NCBI GenBank assembly: GCA_035610835.1
Contig: CM069441.1
Coordinates: 100,623,606-100,687,605 of the forward strand
DNA: 64,000 nucleotides
Source: Ophiura sarsii
Taxonomy: Eukaryota > Echinodermata > Ophiuroidea > Amphilepidida > Ophiuridae
Reading direction: 5' to 3'
Part shown: positions 1-11,566 of the stretch, one piece after another
How the letters are laid out: every line of letters starts with the position of its first letter
Position numbering within the stretch: position 1 is the stretch's first letter
Notes under the pieces: generated by a model
Told to the model about the DNA's origin: nothing
The model's input: the letters and a program-made list of their open reading frames with translations, nothing else
Database searches by the model: none
Program-made: the position numbers and the translations under genes

Positions 1-84
1 TCAGGGAACACAAAAACACTTTCAAACCTTTGTTCCCAGGATTTGGTCACGGGACAGGTTAGTCCCTTACTAAGGTATCCACTA

Positions 85-482
85 TTAAAGGAGGGGTCCC
101 GCAAGCATAACACTATGCATGTGTTAGACAAATAATTATCGAGCCCAAATCGCGTAGTTATATAGAATAAAACATCATACTTATGATAAAAACGAATAAT
201 AATTGCCATCTCTCAACATGCAATTTTTAAAATTTGCGGCAATCGAAAGACCCGGTGTCGCTGACGTCGTGTTTACTGGTGCTCATATTTGCCCTGCATT
301 GTATAAGCATGACGTTATCGACACCGAGACTTTCGATTGCCTGTTGAGAGATGGCAGTTATTTTTCATTTTTGTCATAAGTATGATGTTTTGTTCTATAT
401 AACTACGCGATTTGGGCTCGATAATTATTTGTCTATTAACATATAATGCATTATGTTATTCTTGCGGGACCCCTCCTTTAAG
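85..482. mobile_element. Foldback element, TTAA family 1, copy 1
   Basis: Ends TTAAAGGAGGGGTCCCGCAA and the reverse complement at 463-482. Long arms (TATCGAGCCCAAATCGCGTA, CATCTCTCAACA) give a hairpin of about 400 bases. There is no coding capacity. The second copy is 11088-11506. Confidence 0.85.
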
Positions 483-1188
483 AGAAAACTTTACTGGTAG
501 GTTTGAAGAATCAGGATCAGCAACGGCACTCGCATATTCTAAGACATTTCGTTTTGTGTGACTTCTTCATAGAGTTTAAAAACTCTATGTTGCCGAAATT
601 TCCAGGCTGTGACATGTGATACAGCAGGCAGTTCCATGCCAGTGCATTTTTCAGTTCTGTCAGTAAGGTAACCGTTTGGATATTGACATGACATTAGAGT
701 AGAGTATTGAAGTAATCCTGTGTGTCATTTTGGTTCATTTTGATTGACAGATTTTCAAGATATGACCATGTGAAAAATGTAAGTTTCTTTTTGATCCCAG
801 TTTAGTAACCGACCTAGTTGTAGTTGTAAACAAGAGTCTCTGCCTGAAAACCTCAAACTCACCAGGAGAATAATATGTAAACGAGGAGATTTGTTTCATA
901 ATTTTGTAATTTGATCATTTTAAGTTGCCAGAGCTATCTTGAGTTATCAAGAAAGAATAACAATGGTAATTAAGAGGGGAGTCCCAACAGATCACACACA
1001 CAAAACCGCAACAGGATCCCAAAGGGATACAAGAGGGAAGTGATAAAATGTAAAAGTAGCATATGTAAAAGATCACTAACCCAACTGCAATGGTGGGGAC
1101 AATATACAAGGAAACACCATAAGGGAAAGGAAAATATGAAGAAGAAAAAGAGAATACACGACGTTTCGGAAAGATATACTTGCCTTTA

Positions 1189-1465
1189 ATAACCCTAACC
1201 CCCGAGGCACCTTTTCCAAAGAATTTTTTTCGCAGCCAAATAGCAGGGGAAAAAGTGCCCCCACTCCCCCGGGGCTCGAACCCCGGACCTCTGGGTTCAG
1301 AGGCAGCCGATCTACCGCTAGGCCACGGGGGAATCCATACATGGGGGAGTATATTCCCCCCTGTATGTACCCTGGGGCCATTATTTCATCGAAAAACTGC
1401 CGAGCCGGGTGACACAAGCACACCGCATCGTAGTGATTCGTAGGACTCAAGAGTGTTAGGGTTAA
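1189..1465. mobile_element. TTAA family 5 element with telomere-like ends and tRNA-like core, copy 1
   Basis: Bounded by TAACCCTAACCC and GTTAGGGTTAA. It contains the tRNA-like stretch at 1265-1332 and a CCTGGGGCCATT-type tail shared in form with copies 2 and 3. Confidence 0.65.
1265..1332 (-). tRNA. tRNA-like sequence (probably tRNA-derived, not functional)
   Basis: The minus strand has a complementary 7-bp acceptor (TCCCCCG/CGGGGGA), an A-box-like TGGCCTAGCGGT, an anticodon-like stem CCTCT...AGAGG and a B-box-like GGTTCGAGCCC. It is only 68 bases with a short T arm, so it is a degenerate tRNA or SINE-type head inside the 1189-1465 element. Confidence 0.4.
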
Positions 1466-1998
1466 GAAAAATAGCTTAAAATATTAAGAAAGAGCTTATG
1501 TATTATCTTGTGAGTTACTTTTGACCTCTGTACTGTCAAGCATACGGATGAATTAGTAATTCAATTTATTATTAAAAAGTAATAAATTATAAATTGAATT
1601 ACAAATTCATCTGTTTACCATAGTATTGTTGTACGCTGCTGTGGACAATCTTATGCATAATGCAAGAGTGACTGGTGGATTTGACAGTGGGCTGGGAATT
1701 AGGATATGAAAGGGGGGATGAACCATAAATCATTCATTTTTGCCCGGAAATAGACTATCTAATCAAATGCTGACCAATTTACACTGAAAAGCACAACATG
1801 GGATTCATGGCAGTATGACCGTTCCAAGTACATGGGAAGAAGGTTTCTTTCCATTTATGCATGAAAATAAATGCCCTTGGATTTGCTAGATGGGGCCACC
1901 AAGTGCAACAACAACAACAAAATAGGGGGGGGGGGGGGGTAGTTCACCATTTTTAGAGAATAAGGAGCAGATAGTAGAATAATGTGCCAATATCACCC

Positions 1999-2090
1999 AA
2001 ACTTTGTATGACACTAAGTATACAATATGTATCAAACTTTGTTTGACACTTAGTATACAATATGTATCAAACTTTGTTTGACACTAATAT
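1999..2090 (+). repeat. 35-bp tandem repeat, about 2.6 copies
   Basis: AAACTTTGTTTGACACTAAG-type units start at 1999, 2034 and 2069, just downstream of the exon 3 donor. Confidence 0.85.
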
Positions 2091-2132
2091 ATGGTATAAA
2101 ATGTATCAGGGACCTTCGCAGCAACAACTTAC

Positions 2133-2262
2133 TGATATCCCCCTTGTTGACGGTAGCCTCCACAGCTTGACATACATCTTCACACTCTGGCGGAGGTATT
2201 AGTCGCCATGTCTTCTTACCAGATATTTGAGCTTGCCATGAGGGCTTATCCACATTGTCAAT
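2133..2262 (-). CDS. Exon 3 of the cupin_8/JmjC-like oxygenase (HxD Asp and 2OG-binding Lys)
   Basis: 130 bp between acceptor ACAG and donor GTAAGT (2127-2132). It starts in phase 0 with IDNVDKPSWQ, so with exon 2 it reads H-I-D: the HxD Fe(II) motif is assembled across the splice junction. It continues AQISGKKTWRL, where the Lys/Trp stretch fits the 2-oxoglutarate-binding strand, then PPPECEDVC and VNKGDI, leaving one base for the next codon. The family normally continues with a strand carrying the distal metal His; no such exon is seen in bases 1-2132, so the gene should run off the left edge. Intron 2 is about 12.9 kb. Confidence 0.8.
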
Positions 2263-2883
2263 CTGTATTTCGGTTTAAAAGAACGAGAAATATTGAGATT
2301 TTAGGGTAAGATTGATAAATCAAATACTGATAGACGTATAAAACAATATCATGTGAATTTCCTAAAGATAGCAGATTATTAGCCTTTAGAGTGCACTTTG
2401 ATGTAGCCCTCCTCATGGGCTCGTACTATTTCAAAAACCAGCCTATCTAGGGTAACATAGGTTTTCCCGGCCAATTTGACAATATTATCAATCAAATTAG
2501 CCTACCAGTATTCAAAATCTCAGTTCCTTTTCTTTTTATACCTTTTTGAATATTTTTGATAAAATGGCCATTTCCCCCTAAATTTTGGGATTTTCCGAAA
2601 GATTGACCGTCATTTGAATTGTTGCTTATGTAAGACTAAATAAACGTACAACAATTACTGACATTTAGGTATTTCAAATAAAAGATTCAAATGCACTAAC
2701 CTTTTTTTTAAAAACATTAAAATCCAACCTTCCCCACCAACCGTCTTTGGGCCATTAAAATTCAAATTTCCCCGACATTTTCCTGTAATATCTCCGTAAT
2801 GGAATGAGATACAAACTTATATTTTTACAAGTACCACACGTTTCTTCAAAATTGTCAATTTAGAGATCTGACTTTTGCATATA

Positions 2884-3565
2884 ATGCACATATCAGTTGT
2901 ATAACGCACTATACAAACCCCTGGAGAGGTGCGTCATTACCACCACATTCTTGACGCAAGGTACTTCATGGGCAGCCTTTGGTCCATCGCAAAATTAATG
3001 AATGGGTGCGTCACTTATATGTCATCATGCGTACAACAAAATATGAACATTATATTTTACATGTGGTCCCTACTCACCACCAACCAGGCTTTATTGTTTC
3101 AGATATGCAACTCCCGAAGTGCAAATCACTATTCCGATACTCTCACCGCATGTTCAGTGCAAAAATTGCATGCGTAAAATCACCTGATCGCCACTATGAC
3201 CTTTTAAAAACCCATACCGGAAAAACCCTGGGCAATGGTACTCACGTATAGAACTGGTATGTGCTGCTCTTGAAGAAACATTTTAAAACTTTTTAAAAAG
3301 TATTTTCATATAATTATATTGCAATCCAGTTCAGTCAACAATGATGCATGATGGTGGGGTGCGTCATTTGAGACAGTCATAGTCCGTCAGAATCAATCAA
3401 CGGTGCATCACAAAATTGACTACGGGTACAGTCATTGTATGGCAAAGGTGCGTCACATTTGTGACACAAGGATGTGTCATGGTACAATGAGAAAGTGACG
3501 CACCTCAGTAAAGTTACGCACCATTCTCCGGTTCGTATAGTGCGTCATATAACTGACATGTGCAT
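2884..3565. mobile_element. Inverted-repeat element rich in TGCGTCA motifs
   Basis: ATGCACATATCAGTTGTATA / ATATAACTGACATGTGCAT ends plus CGCACTATAC / GTATAGTGCG. Inside, TGCGTCA or its complement TGACGCA occurs repeatedly (near 2931, 3007, 3360, 3449, 3496, 3541). Confidence 0.6.
3488..3529 (+). repeat. 42-bp exact repeat, copy 1
   Basis: TGAGAAAGTGACGCACCTCA... ending ACCATTCTCC is identical to 4258-4299. Confidence 0.9.
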
Positions 3566-4257
3566 AAGCTCTTCATAATGTTCTGATGAGGAACTCAAAT
3601 ATATACAGTAAATTATGTTTGGGATATGGATAAAAATATTATTGAGCTTTAATTAAAATATGAACATTTTTGAAATTTTTTGAACATTATCAATCATAAC
3701 ATGTTTAGCATTAGGTCCTATCTAAAGCGATATGCTAATTTGAAACGTGGATGGTGTAAAATGTTTAAATCTGAAGACGCAACGCCAGGGTGGCGGGTTT
3801 AAAAACATGGCCATATGTGTTGGATGGTACAAACATGATCACTCAAGGGAAAGGGAGATCGTTCCATTAACAATACAGCTTTCACACCTCATGACCATGA
3901 TGATCATATTTGCACCACCCCACTCACAGCCAGCATATGTTTGTATAATATTTCATCATACATCATGTCAACAAAAAAGGGCAAGGTTTTACATTTCATA
4001 TCAAATCAAAGATACTTCACAATGAGAAATCGAGTTGCACTTTATCATTGGGGCTATATCACAGGCCATCAGAAAAGAAAATCTTGTTTGGTGTTGTTTT
4101 CTATGTGCAGAGTCTCTTGTTATTCTTTCTCTCCACCCACTTTATGAATCATTGCCTTACCCAGTATCGCTACTCTAGATATTTTCGAGTATCCATGCCC
4201 ATGTTAAAAAAAAATTGAAAACACACTTTTCTTATTTAAAAAGAAGAAATATATATA

Positions 4258-4299
4258 TGAGAAAGTGACGCACCTCAGTAAAGTTACGCACCATTCTCC
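4258..4299 (+). repeat. 42-bp exact repeat, copy 2
   Basis: Identical to 3488-3529, 770 bases downstream and outside the visible element; probably a remnant of a second copy. Confidence 0.9.
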
Positions 4300-4770
4300 T
4301 TTTTTATCGCGACGCTACACACCATTTTATCTTATCACCCTTTTCAAATAATACACGAAGCATGTTTAAGTGGTCAGTGAATCAATAATTGCATTGCCTT
4401 GCCCTTACATTTGGTCGTAAATGATGCTGTTGCATAATTGCCTTTTCGTGCTGCTAAAGTCACGCAACCATGAATGGAAAAATAAGATCGTGTATAAAAT
4501 GTGCTACATTTTCTGCACTACATTTTCTGCCCCTTGCAAACTGATACAGACTACCCTTTTTCAGAATTTCAAAATGAAAATGAAAAATTCTTAAGGAAAA
4601 AAGATACCCTTTTTGTGATTTTGCGACAACAAAAAAGGAAATTCACTAAAATTGATTGTGGAGGACACCCTTTTTTCACAAAGTTTTACACGAGCATAAG
4701 TTAGGGGTAAGTACTGGGTTGCCTGGTCAAATCTACACTCCAATCGCCAATGATCAATGGTCACCAAGTA

Positions 4771-4972
4771 TATTGTAGAACCAGAAATAAGAAGTTTAAA
4801 ATTTCACGAATCAGCAATACCACGTGTAAATTTCGCGAATGTAATTTTGCAATGCACTGCTACAAGTACAAGGTAGATTAGAAATATTTGCGGCATGTGA
4901 TTTTTGCGAGTGAGTGCTCCTCGCGAAATTAGCGAAATTTAAATGCACGCAAACATTTCTGGTTTTACAGTA
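4771..4972. mobile_element. Small inverted-repeat element (TACTGTAAAACCAGAAAT ends)
   Basis: TATTGTAGAACCAGAAAT ... TTTCTGGTTTTACAGTA, with several TTCGCGA/TCGCGAA words inside. Confidence 0.55.
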
Positions 4973-6467
4973 ATCTTCCCCTCTGTACATGTAAAGATTT
5001 TGCAAGTTACAGGAGTGTGACCTGACCAAATCCACTTTTCCGCATCAAAATTGAAATGGTTTGAGAAGAATACCCATATTTTTCTCACTTCCCTGGAAAA
5101 TGTTAGGCTTGGGAGTTATTCTGTTTAGATGATACAGGCCGCCGTTGGAATTATATTTTGTATGGGGTACTGAACCTTTTTCGCTTGAAATGTTTTTAGA
5201 GTGTTAGCTCTGTGCGTTGGGGTCCAGGGACCTGCTTAAGGGTCCCTGGGGATGGAAGGGGTTCAGCCTGTCTTAATGACCTAGAAAAGCTCTCCTTGTA
5301 ATAAATATTTACATTTATTTGTTCTAAAACTTAGAATTGGTTTAGAGACAGAGAGACACTTATAATAAAAAATTAAAATGGAAAGTTGGCGGTCAAAAGG
5401 AAATTGCGATATAAGGCAAATAGAAAGAGCAAAAATAGCAACATTTGTAAATACGGCTTTTAGTTGCTAAAATTATGTGGCAGAAGAAGCAAGCGCATAG
5501 ATGATAATTGTGCAAGATTCTTGCATGGCATTACTAGAAAGCAATATAAATTACAGCCATAGTTTAGTGATAACACGGTTTTAACATTCAATTTAAGTCT
5601 TAAATATATGTCATATGTATTCAATTTATTTGATCAATACATAAATAAATGAAGAAATAAATAAATGAGTATTTATTAGCCCAACATACATGTACGTGAT
5701 ATACATCATCCAGAGGTGGATCCAACAGCTGTTTATACGGGGAGGGGGGAATTAATGACAATCAGGAAAGCAAAATGAGCTGTGCTCATGGAGTGCTAGA
5801 AGTTGCATCCAGAGCCCAGAAAGAAAATTGAAATTTGAAAGTGCTAAGGGGCTATTCCTGGCGTATTTTGATGCATATTGACAAATTGTAAAGGCCCAGA
5901 TGTTGTACTTAATAGCAATAAATTGAAAATGTGATTTGTTACGAGCAAAAAAGCAGTGAAAAAACTCCAAAAGTGGTACACCACCCAAGAATTTGTGTTC
6001 TATGGGAAAATGTCAAGGTCATTTTTGCTTCTTCATTAAGAACAACTGAGAATTACATTAAGAATTTAACTAACATTTTTGATAGATTTATCAGTTTTGA
6101 AAAGAAACATTTTATAAGATTGTTTCCACCGTGGTCACAGGGTTATATTTATAAACATAAGCACCAATTCAAGAGCAAAAATGGAATATTTCTATTTTCA
6201 TATTTAATTAATTTCTTCTCTCCATGAAAATAACAAACAAAACAGTTATTATTTTAGGACTTATATGGCTTACACATGCACCACTTCGCATGCGCGCTGT
6301 TTGAATGCAAATCACAATCCATAGAAAATCAAGTCCATGTAAGTATCACTGTCACGACTTAGCATCATCTTAACGGGATGGTTAAATAGAAGAATAATAC
6401 ACAAGTACTATCTCAAGTACCCTTAAAGGCATATAAGTGTTGCGCATCACCTTTAAAAAATTATATA

Positions 6468-6721
6468 AGGCAACACAAAAAAAACTGTTCTACGGACAAA
6501 CAGACCTCTCAGGTAGGGTTGGTCAGATTAATTTTTTTGGTTCAAACATTTTGGGAAATGTTGGCGAATTTTTAGCCATTTTCAAAATGTAAAACATTTT
6601 CATAATATTTCAAAAATTTAAAAATGTGCGCACATTTTTCAAAAACAAAATATTTCTAAAAAACAAAAAATTCTAACAATTTTAAATTTTAAATATAGAA
6701 CAGGGTTTTTTTCTGTTGCCT
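6468..6721. mobile_element. Foldback element, CTGTTCTACGGGC family, copy 1
   Basis: AGGCAACACAAAAAAAACTGTTCTACGG-type left end and TAGAACAGGG...CTGTTGCCT right end; A/T-rich TTTTGAAAA-type centre. Other copies are at 11567-11850, 30369-30575 and 31339-31586. Single arms lie near 10390-10450, 18588-18640 and 19486-19560. Confidence 0.65.
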
Positions 6722-7082
6722 AAGAAATACTATAAGCGTACAACTGAGAAGGATGGGAAGGACTTCAAAACATAAGTAGGCATATTGTGTTGCTTGCAAA
6801 ATGAAAGCTTGGATGGATACACATTTAAAAGCAATGCTACAAGAGTACCATCTAGTACTCTTAAAGGTATAGATCTCTCCCATCCACGGCAAAGAAAATA
6901 TATAATAAGAGTAAATCATATAGTAGGGGAAGGACTTAAGAACATTTTTGTGAGGATGTACTACTTGCAAACCACATTGGGGACTTATGAATATTTAAAA
7001 GGAATAGAATCTTGAAGATGTCTTAAATACGCATTAAAAAATTATACAAGAGTTAATTGGGAAAAATAGTACTAAAACCACC

Positions 7083-7372
7083 TTAACCCTAACCCATTCG
7101 GGCTCTTTTTTCAGATTTTTTTTCTGCGCAGAGAAAAGTGACCCCAAAAGTTATCGCGACCCCCCCCCCCCCCCCTACCCCCACCACCACCGGATTTGAA
7201 CCACGGACCTCCAGCACCAGTGGCGAACGATTCCCCACTACACCATGGGTGTCAAGGCTACTTGGCCGCATATATAGCCTGGGTCCATTTTATCCTCGAA
7301 AAAACTTGCACGCCGGGTGGAACATAAAGTTTGGCTCATTGGATTCTGTTGGATTCAGCAGGGTTAGGGTTA
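7083..7372. mobile_element. TTAA family 5 element, copy 2
   Basis: Ends TTAACCCTAACCCATTCGGG and GCAGGGTTAGGGTTA. It includes a tRNA-like core (7190-7254, minus strand), a poly-C tract at 7161-7175, and the shared tail TAGCCTGGGTCCATTTTATC. Confidence 0.7.
7190..7254 (-). tRNA. tRNA-like sequence inside TTAA family 5, copy 2
   Basis: A-box-like TGGTGTAGTGG, an anticodon-like loop CTGGTGC between CCA and TGG, and a B-box GGTTCAAATCC. The acceptor pairing is poor, so it is read as tRNA-derived. Confidence 0.35.
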
Positions 7373-7414
7373 TAGAACCAAAAATTACAACATTTTGGAA
7401 GAAAAAAATGCTTA

Positions 7415-7673
7415 TTAACCCTTACCCATTCGGGCACTTTTTCAGATTTTTTTTCTGCGCGAAGCAAAAGTGACCCCAAAAGTCTGAACTGCAGACCTCC
7501 AGCACTAGCGGCGAACGATTCCCCACTACACCACGGGTGTCAAGGCTACTTGGTCGAGTATATTCGGCCGTGTATATAGCCTGGGTCCATTTTATCCTCA
7601 AAAAACTTGCACGCCGGTGGAACATAGAGATTGGCTCGTTGGATTCTGTTGGATTCAGCAGGGTTAGGGTTAA
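7415..7673. mobile_element. TTAA family 5 element, copy 3
   Basis: A near-duplicate of copy 2 lying 42 bases downstream in the same orientation. Ends are TTAACCCTTACCCATTCGGG and GGGTTAGGGTTAA. The part holding the B-box of the tRNA-like core is shortened. Confidence 0.7.
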
Positions 7674-7678
7674 TACTA

Positions 7679-7865
7679 ATAGACCTTATCGCACATAGGT
7701 AAACATCAAGTACTTATCCTTTTCTGATGCATTGTGGGATAGAAAAGGGGGTAGGATGTTGTCCCTTTTCAATCCCGCAATGCATCAATTTCCCCCTTTT
7801 TCTATCCCACACTGCAACAGAAAAGGATAATCAATTGATTTGTACCTATCTAGGATAAGATCTAT
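7679..7865. mobile_element. Small inverted-repeat element (ATAGACCTTATC ends)
   Basis: ATAGACCTTATCGCACATAG ... GATAAGATCTAT, with AGTACTTATCCTTTTCTG / CAGAAAAGGATAATC and GATGCATTG pairs inside. Confidence 0.6.
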
Positions 7866-8348
7866 AACAAAAAATTGAAAATCTTGACCTGATGGGTAAT
7901 CTCTTTCCCAGTAGAATATGGACTCTACCTGGTGACTACTATTACTATCCCTATACACACTTTGCCACTGAGTTACCGCTGAAGAGATTGTATACTTTAT
8001 GGGATCTTGTGTGTTTGGGATTATGATCACCAAAAAGATGCTGTAAACATATTCATCGTATATTTTGAGATGGATAGATACTGTAAAACCGTTTAATTTT
8101 ATTTATTTTACTAAAGGCTCAAATTTGCATCAAAAAAAGTCAAATATTGCATGCTTTTCTGATGAAATATAAATTGAGTTTACAAATCATTGTTCAAAGA
8201 AAACACAAGGCATCCTATTGTTCTAAAAGAGGTTATCCATGTACCCAGGTGGAACAACAAAAGGGATTCACGACCGGCCTATTTTAAATTTAATCAGAGA
8301 TTATAAAATGCAGGGATGATCGTCTGTATTGAAATAATGTGCACAACG

Positions 8349-8919
8349 TAAAGTGCTCAACAAAAGAAAGTCATACACTTTGTTTAGGTCCATTAGAGTA
8401 ACTTCCGATCATTTTTTGACCAAACAGACTAAATAGACATTAGGATGAATCTTTCCTGCAAAATTTGATACCAAAGTTGCCACCTAACAAAGATAAACCA
8501 TGATTAGCACCATTTAAAGAAAATTAGTCACTTTTCAAAAGTCACATTTTCCATACACTACGCGGGAAGAAAGACCACATGTTACCTGTTCATAATCAAA
8601 TAGCCCGCTTGCTCAGGCACTACCCAACGCAGTTGCCCTGTGTGATCAATATCCATTTCATTCCCGGCCATTCAAATGCCACGCATAGCATTTTCTCGCG
8701 GCTTGCGTGCGTTGAAAATGTGACTTTTGAAAAGTGACAAATTTTCTTTAAATGGTGCTAATCATGGTTTATCTTTGTTGTTAGGTGGCAAATTTGGTAT
8801 CAAATTGTGCCGGAAAGATCCATCCAAATGTCTATCTAGTCTGTTTGGTCAAAAAATAATCGGAAGTTACTCTAATGGACCTAAACAAAGTGTATGACTT
8901 TCTTTTGTTGAGCACTTTA
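8349..8919. mobile_element. Long-armed inverted-repeat element, AAGTGCTCAACAAAAG family, copy 1
   Basis: TAAAGTGCTCAACAAAAGAA ... TTCTTTTGTTGAGCACTTTA. The arms of about 220 bases include AGTAACTTCCGATCATTTTT, ATAAACCATGATTAGCACC and CTTTTCAAAAGTCACATTTT. TA flanks are possible. Confidence 0.82.
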
Positions 8920-8921
8920 TT

Positions 8922-8991
8922 AAGCCATGCAGGTGCGAGCGAGACAGACATAGTTAAAACTATGTCTGTCTCGCTCGCACCTGTATGGCTT
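8922..8991. repeat. 34-bp-arm hairpin with 2-base loop
   Basis: AAGCCATGCAGGTGCGAGCG... pairs with ...CGCTCGCACCTGTATGGCTT, with one mismatch and loop AA at 8956-8957. It lies three bases after the 8349-8919 element. Confidence 0.8.
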
Positions 8992-9541
8992 GCATGTTTG
9001 AAAATCCTGCTAAGAAATGTGGGTACTGATAGCCCGTTGCGAAAACAACTTGTCTCTATACTTGATGTAGTGTAATATTTAACTATCCTTAGTAAAAACG
9101 TGTCGGTGGAAATTCAATTCATGTAACAATATTTAAAATGTATTTCATACAACAGCTTCACTCAGTGTTTTATTAGACCTAAACTCGAACCCACAATCAC
9201 TTGGTACAATCAGTTATCTTTTCAAATCGATACTAGTTTCGGGAGTGAGAGTGTCAAGTAATGTATTACTGTTGAGGAGTTATTTCATAACAGCGCTTGA
9301 GACTACACGACCTTTTATGATGGTTCCTTTTAATCAATTTTAATCCGAGGCACGCATAGCTTCAATTGAAAATACCAGCTTAGCCGTCCCTGTTATTTAA
9401 ATGTCACTGATTCAAAAGAGTTGGTGCGCGCAGGATGTCCAGTTAGCATGACTTGTGCTATCAAATAAATATAATAAAATAGGTATATCTTCTTTCTGAA
9501 AAATAATAAACACAGTTTAGTATTTCCAACAAGATGGCTGC

Positions 9542-9723
9542 CAGGCCAGGAAAAAAATGTTGGTTTCCTGTTAAGCTAGCCCAATTTTCCACCAAACTGG
9601 AAAATGTCCCACTATTTCTTATGTATTTCTAAGCAAAACGTCCCTCCAAATGCCTAAATTTCCCTCCAAATGCCCAAATATCCCGGCAAGGAGCTTCCCA
9701 ATTTGCCATTTTTTCCAGGCCTG
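9542..9723. mobile_element. Inverted-repeat element with CAGGCCAGGAAAAA ends, copy 1
   Basis: CAGGCCAGGAAAAAAATG ... CATTTTTTCCAGGCCTG. The interior repeats TTTCCCTCCAAATGCC. Matches 43099-43263. Confidence 0.6.
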
Positions 9724-9787
9724 ATGGCTGTTTATCCTTTACATGGATAACCTCTATGAAAACCATTTTGCCATTTCTCATGTACGG

Positions 9788-10162
9788 TTAAAGGTATATT
9801 ATGTGATCTTTCCAGGGATTGCCCTCAACATCGAAAAAAAAATGGAAAGCAGATTTTCTTGCAGATTTTACATTTCTGATCATAAATCGTACATACATTC
9901 CAAGTTACAGGGGGTGATATGATTCTTAATTACCTCAAAATCATGGTTTAAGAGTGAAAATAAACTGTCGGGATAACACAACAGTTTATATTTTCACTCT
10001 AAAACCATGATTTTGAGGTAATTAGGAATCGTATCACTCTGTAACTTGGAATGTATGTACGATTTATGATCAGAAATGAAAATCTGCAAGAAAATCTACT
10101 TTCTAAAAAAAAATCATGAATAGAGGGCGCTCTCTGGAAAAGATCACATAATATGCCTTTAA
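9788..10162. mobile_element. Foldback element, TTAA family 3, copy 1
   Basis: Ends TTAAAGGTATATTATGTGAT and ATCACATAATATGCCTTTAA. Arms of about 170 bases (GCAGATTTTCTTGCAGATTT, CATTCCAAGTTACAG, ACCTCAAAATCATG) meet near 9975. Confidence 0.85.
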
Positions 10163-10728
10163 TTAAATAACTGGCATACATTTCCGGATGCATGATTTGT
10201 TATCACAGGAAAATGTCAAGATACAAAAAACCAACGTAATCACGCACTTAACCCACTTAGCGGCTGATGCACTTAGAAAACATTATGACAACCATCAGTC
10301 ATTACAAATTGGCACGGGTCTATTTTAGTAAATTGAATTCATGCTTCAATCAACCACCATTAACACCCACATTTTCACGGAAATTTGGATACACTCTTCG
10401 GCGACAAAAAACACCCTGTTCTACGGGACCGACCAACACATTTCCCCCCAAATTTTCAACACATTTTTTTTATACAAAATCATTCGTAAAATTTGCTAAC
10501 CGGGCAACCGGGCATGCACAGCAACAAGCCTTAGTTCATGTCGATTTTTCAAAAAGGGGTGGTAATTTTTTTATTAAAATATTACGATCACTTTCCGGCG
10601 GGCATGCACTATTTAAAATATGGACAAGCCCATCCATTATCACATAATAGTCGGGCATTCTCTAAGTGTATTTGTGGTGTGCATACAGGTATATTGTGGT
10701 AACAGTCATGATGGATAAAAGCGTCACA

Positions 10729-11091
10729 TTAAAGGTAGATGACCCGATCACATTTTCGTAACACAGAATTATTTCAAACATACGGAGATTTTCATATCAT
10801 ATAAAAGCTCGTATTTTTCTCATCATCATACTGAAATTTGACGGCCTAAATCGGTATAATTACGGAGAAATCGATGAAATAACGTCGAATTACCGCGAAT
10901 GGTGGTAACCACCGATATAGTTTGTGTACTACTCAATGGGTACAGTCACAGCATCTTGTGCGTGTAAAATAAGAACCATTAGAGCTATGCAACTCAAACT
11001 TTGGAACACGACTTTTTTAAGGATGACCTTTCATGTAGAATAGAAAACTTCAAGTTGAAAATCGGAATGTGATCGGGTCATCTACCTTTAA
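10729..11091. mobile_element. Foldback element, TTAA family 2
   Basis: Ends TTAAAGGTAGATGACCCGAT and ATCGGGTCATCTACCTTTAA, with about 26 bases of exact match. The interior shows no ORF. It abuts family 1 through one shared TTAA at 11088-11091. Confidence 0.8.
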
Positions 11092-11506
11092 AGAAGGTGT
11101 CCCGCAAGCATAAAAGTGTGCATTATATGTTAGAAAAATAACTATCGAGCCCAACTTTTGTAATTATATAGCACAACACACCACACTTATGACAAAAACA
11201 AATAAAAAACGCAATCTCTCAACATGCACTTTTTAAAATTCGCGGCGATCGAAAGTCCCAGTGTCGATGATGTCATAGTCATACAATGCACATGCGCTAA
11301 TTTTAGCACTGATACCCATGACGTCATCGACACCGGGACTTTCGATCGCCGCAAATTTTAAAAATTGAATATTGAGTGATGGCAGTTTTTATTCATTTTT
11401 GTGACTAGTATGGTGTTCTGTTCTATATAATTACGAAATTTCGGCTCGATAATTATTTTTCTAACAAATAATGCTCATTGTTGTGCTTGCGGGACCCTTC
11501 CTTTAA
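11088..11506. mobile_element. Foldback element, TTAA family 1, copy 2
   Basis: Same arms as 85-482 (GTCCCGCAAGCATAA, ATCGAGCCCAA, TCTCTCAACATGCA, GATCGAAAGTCCC). Ends are TTAAAGAAGGTGTCCCGC / GCGGGACCCTTCCTTTAA. Its left TTAA is also the right end of the neighbouring family-2 element. Confidence 0.85.
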
Positions 11507-11566
11507 GTGAATCAATTTGCCACACATTTTAGATAGACTTTCCTTTGTGGGAAACATCATCCCAGT

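Noticed and set aside
1265..1332. Functional tRNA gene
   Set aside because: The acceptor stem pairs, but the T arm is short, the total length is 68 and it sits in a repeat family; kept only as tRNA-like.
8875..9075. Frame of 66 residues
   Set aside because: It runs from a transposon arm through the 8922-8991 hairpin into unique sequence; there is no coding signature.
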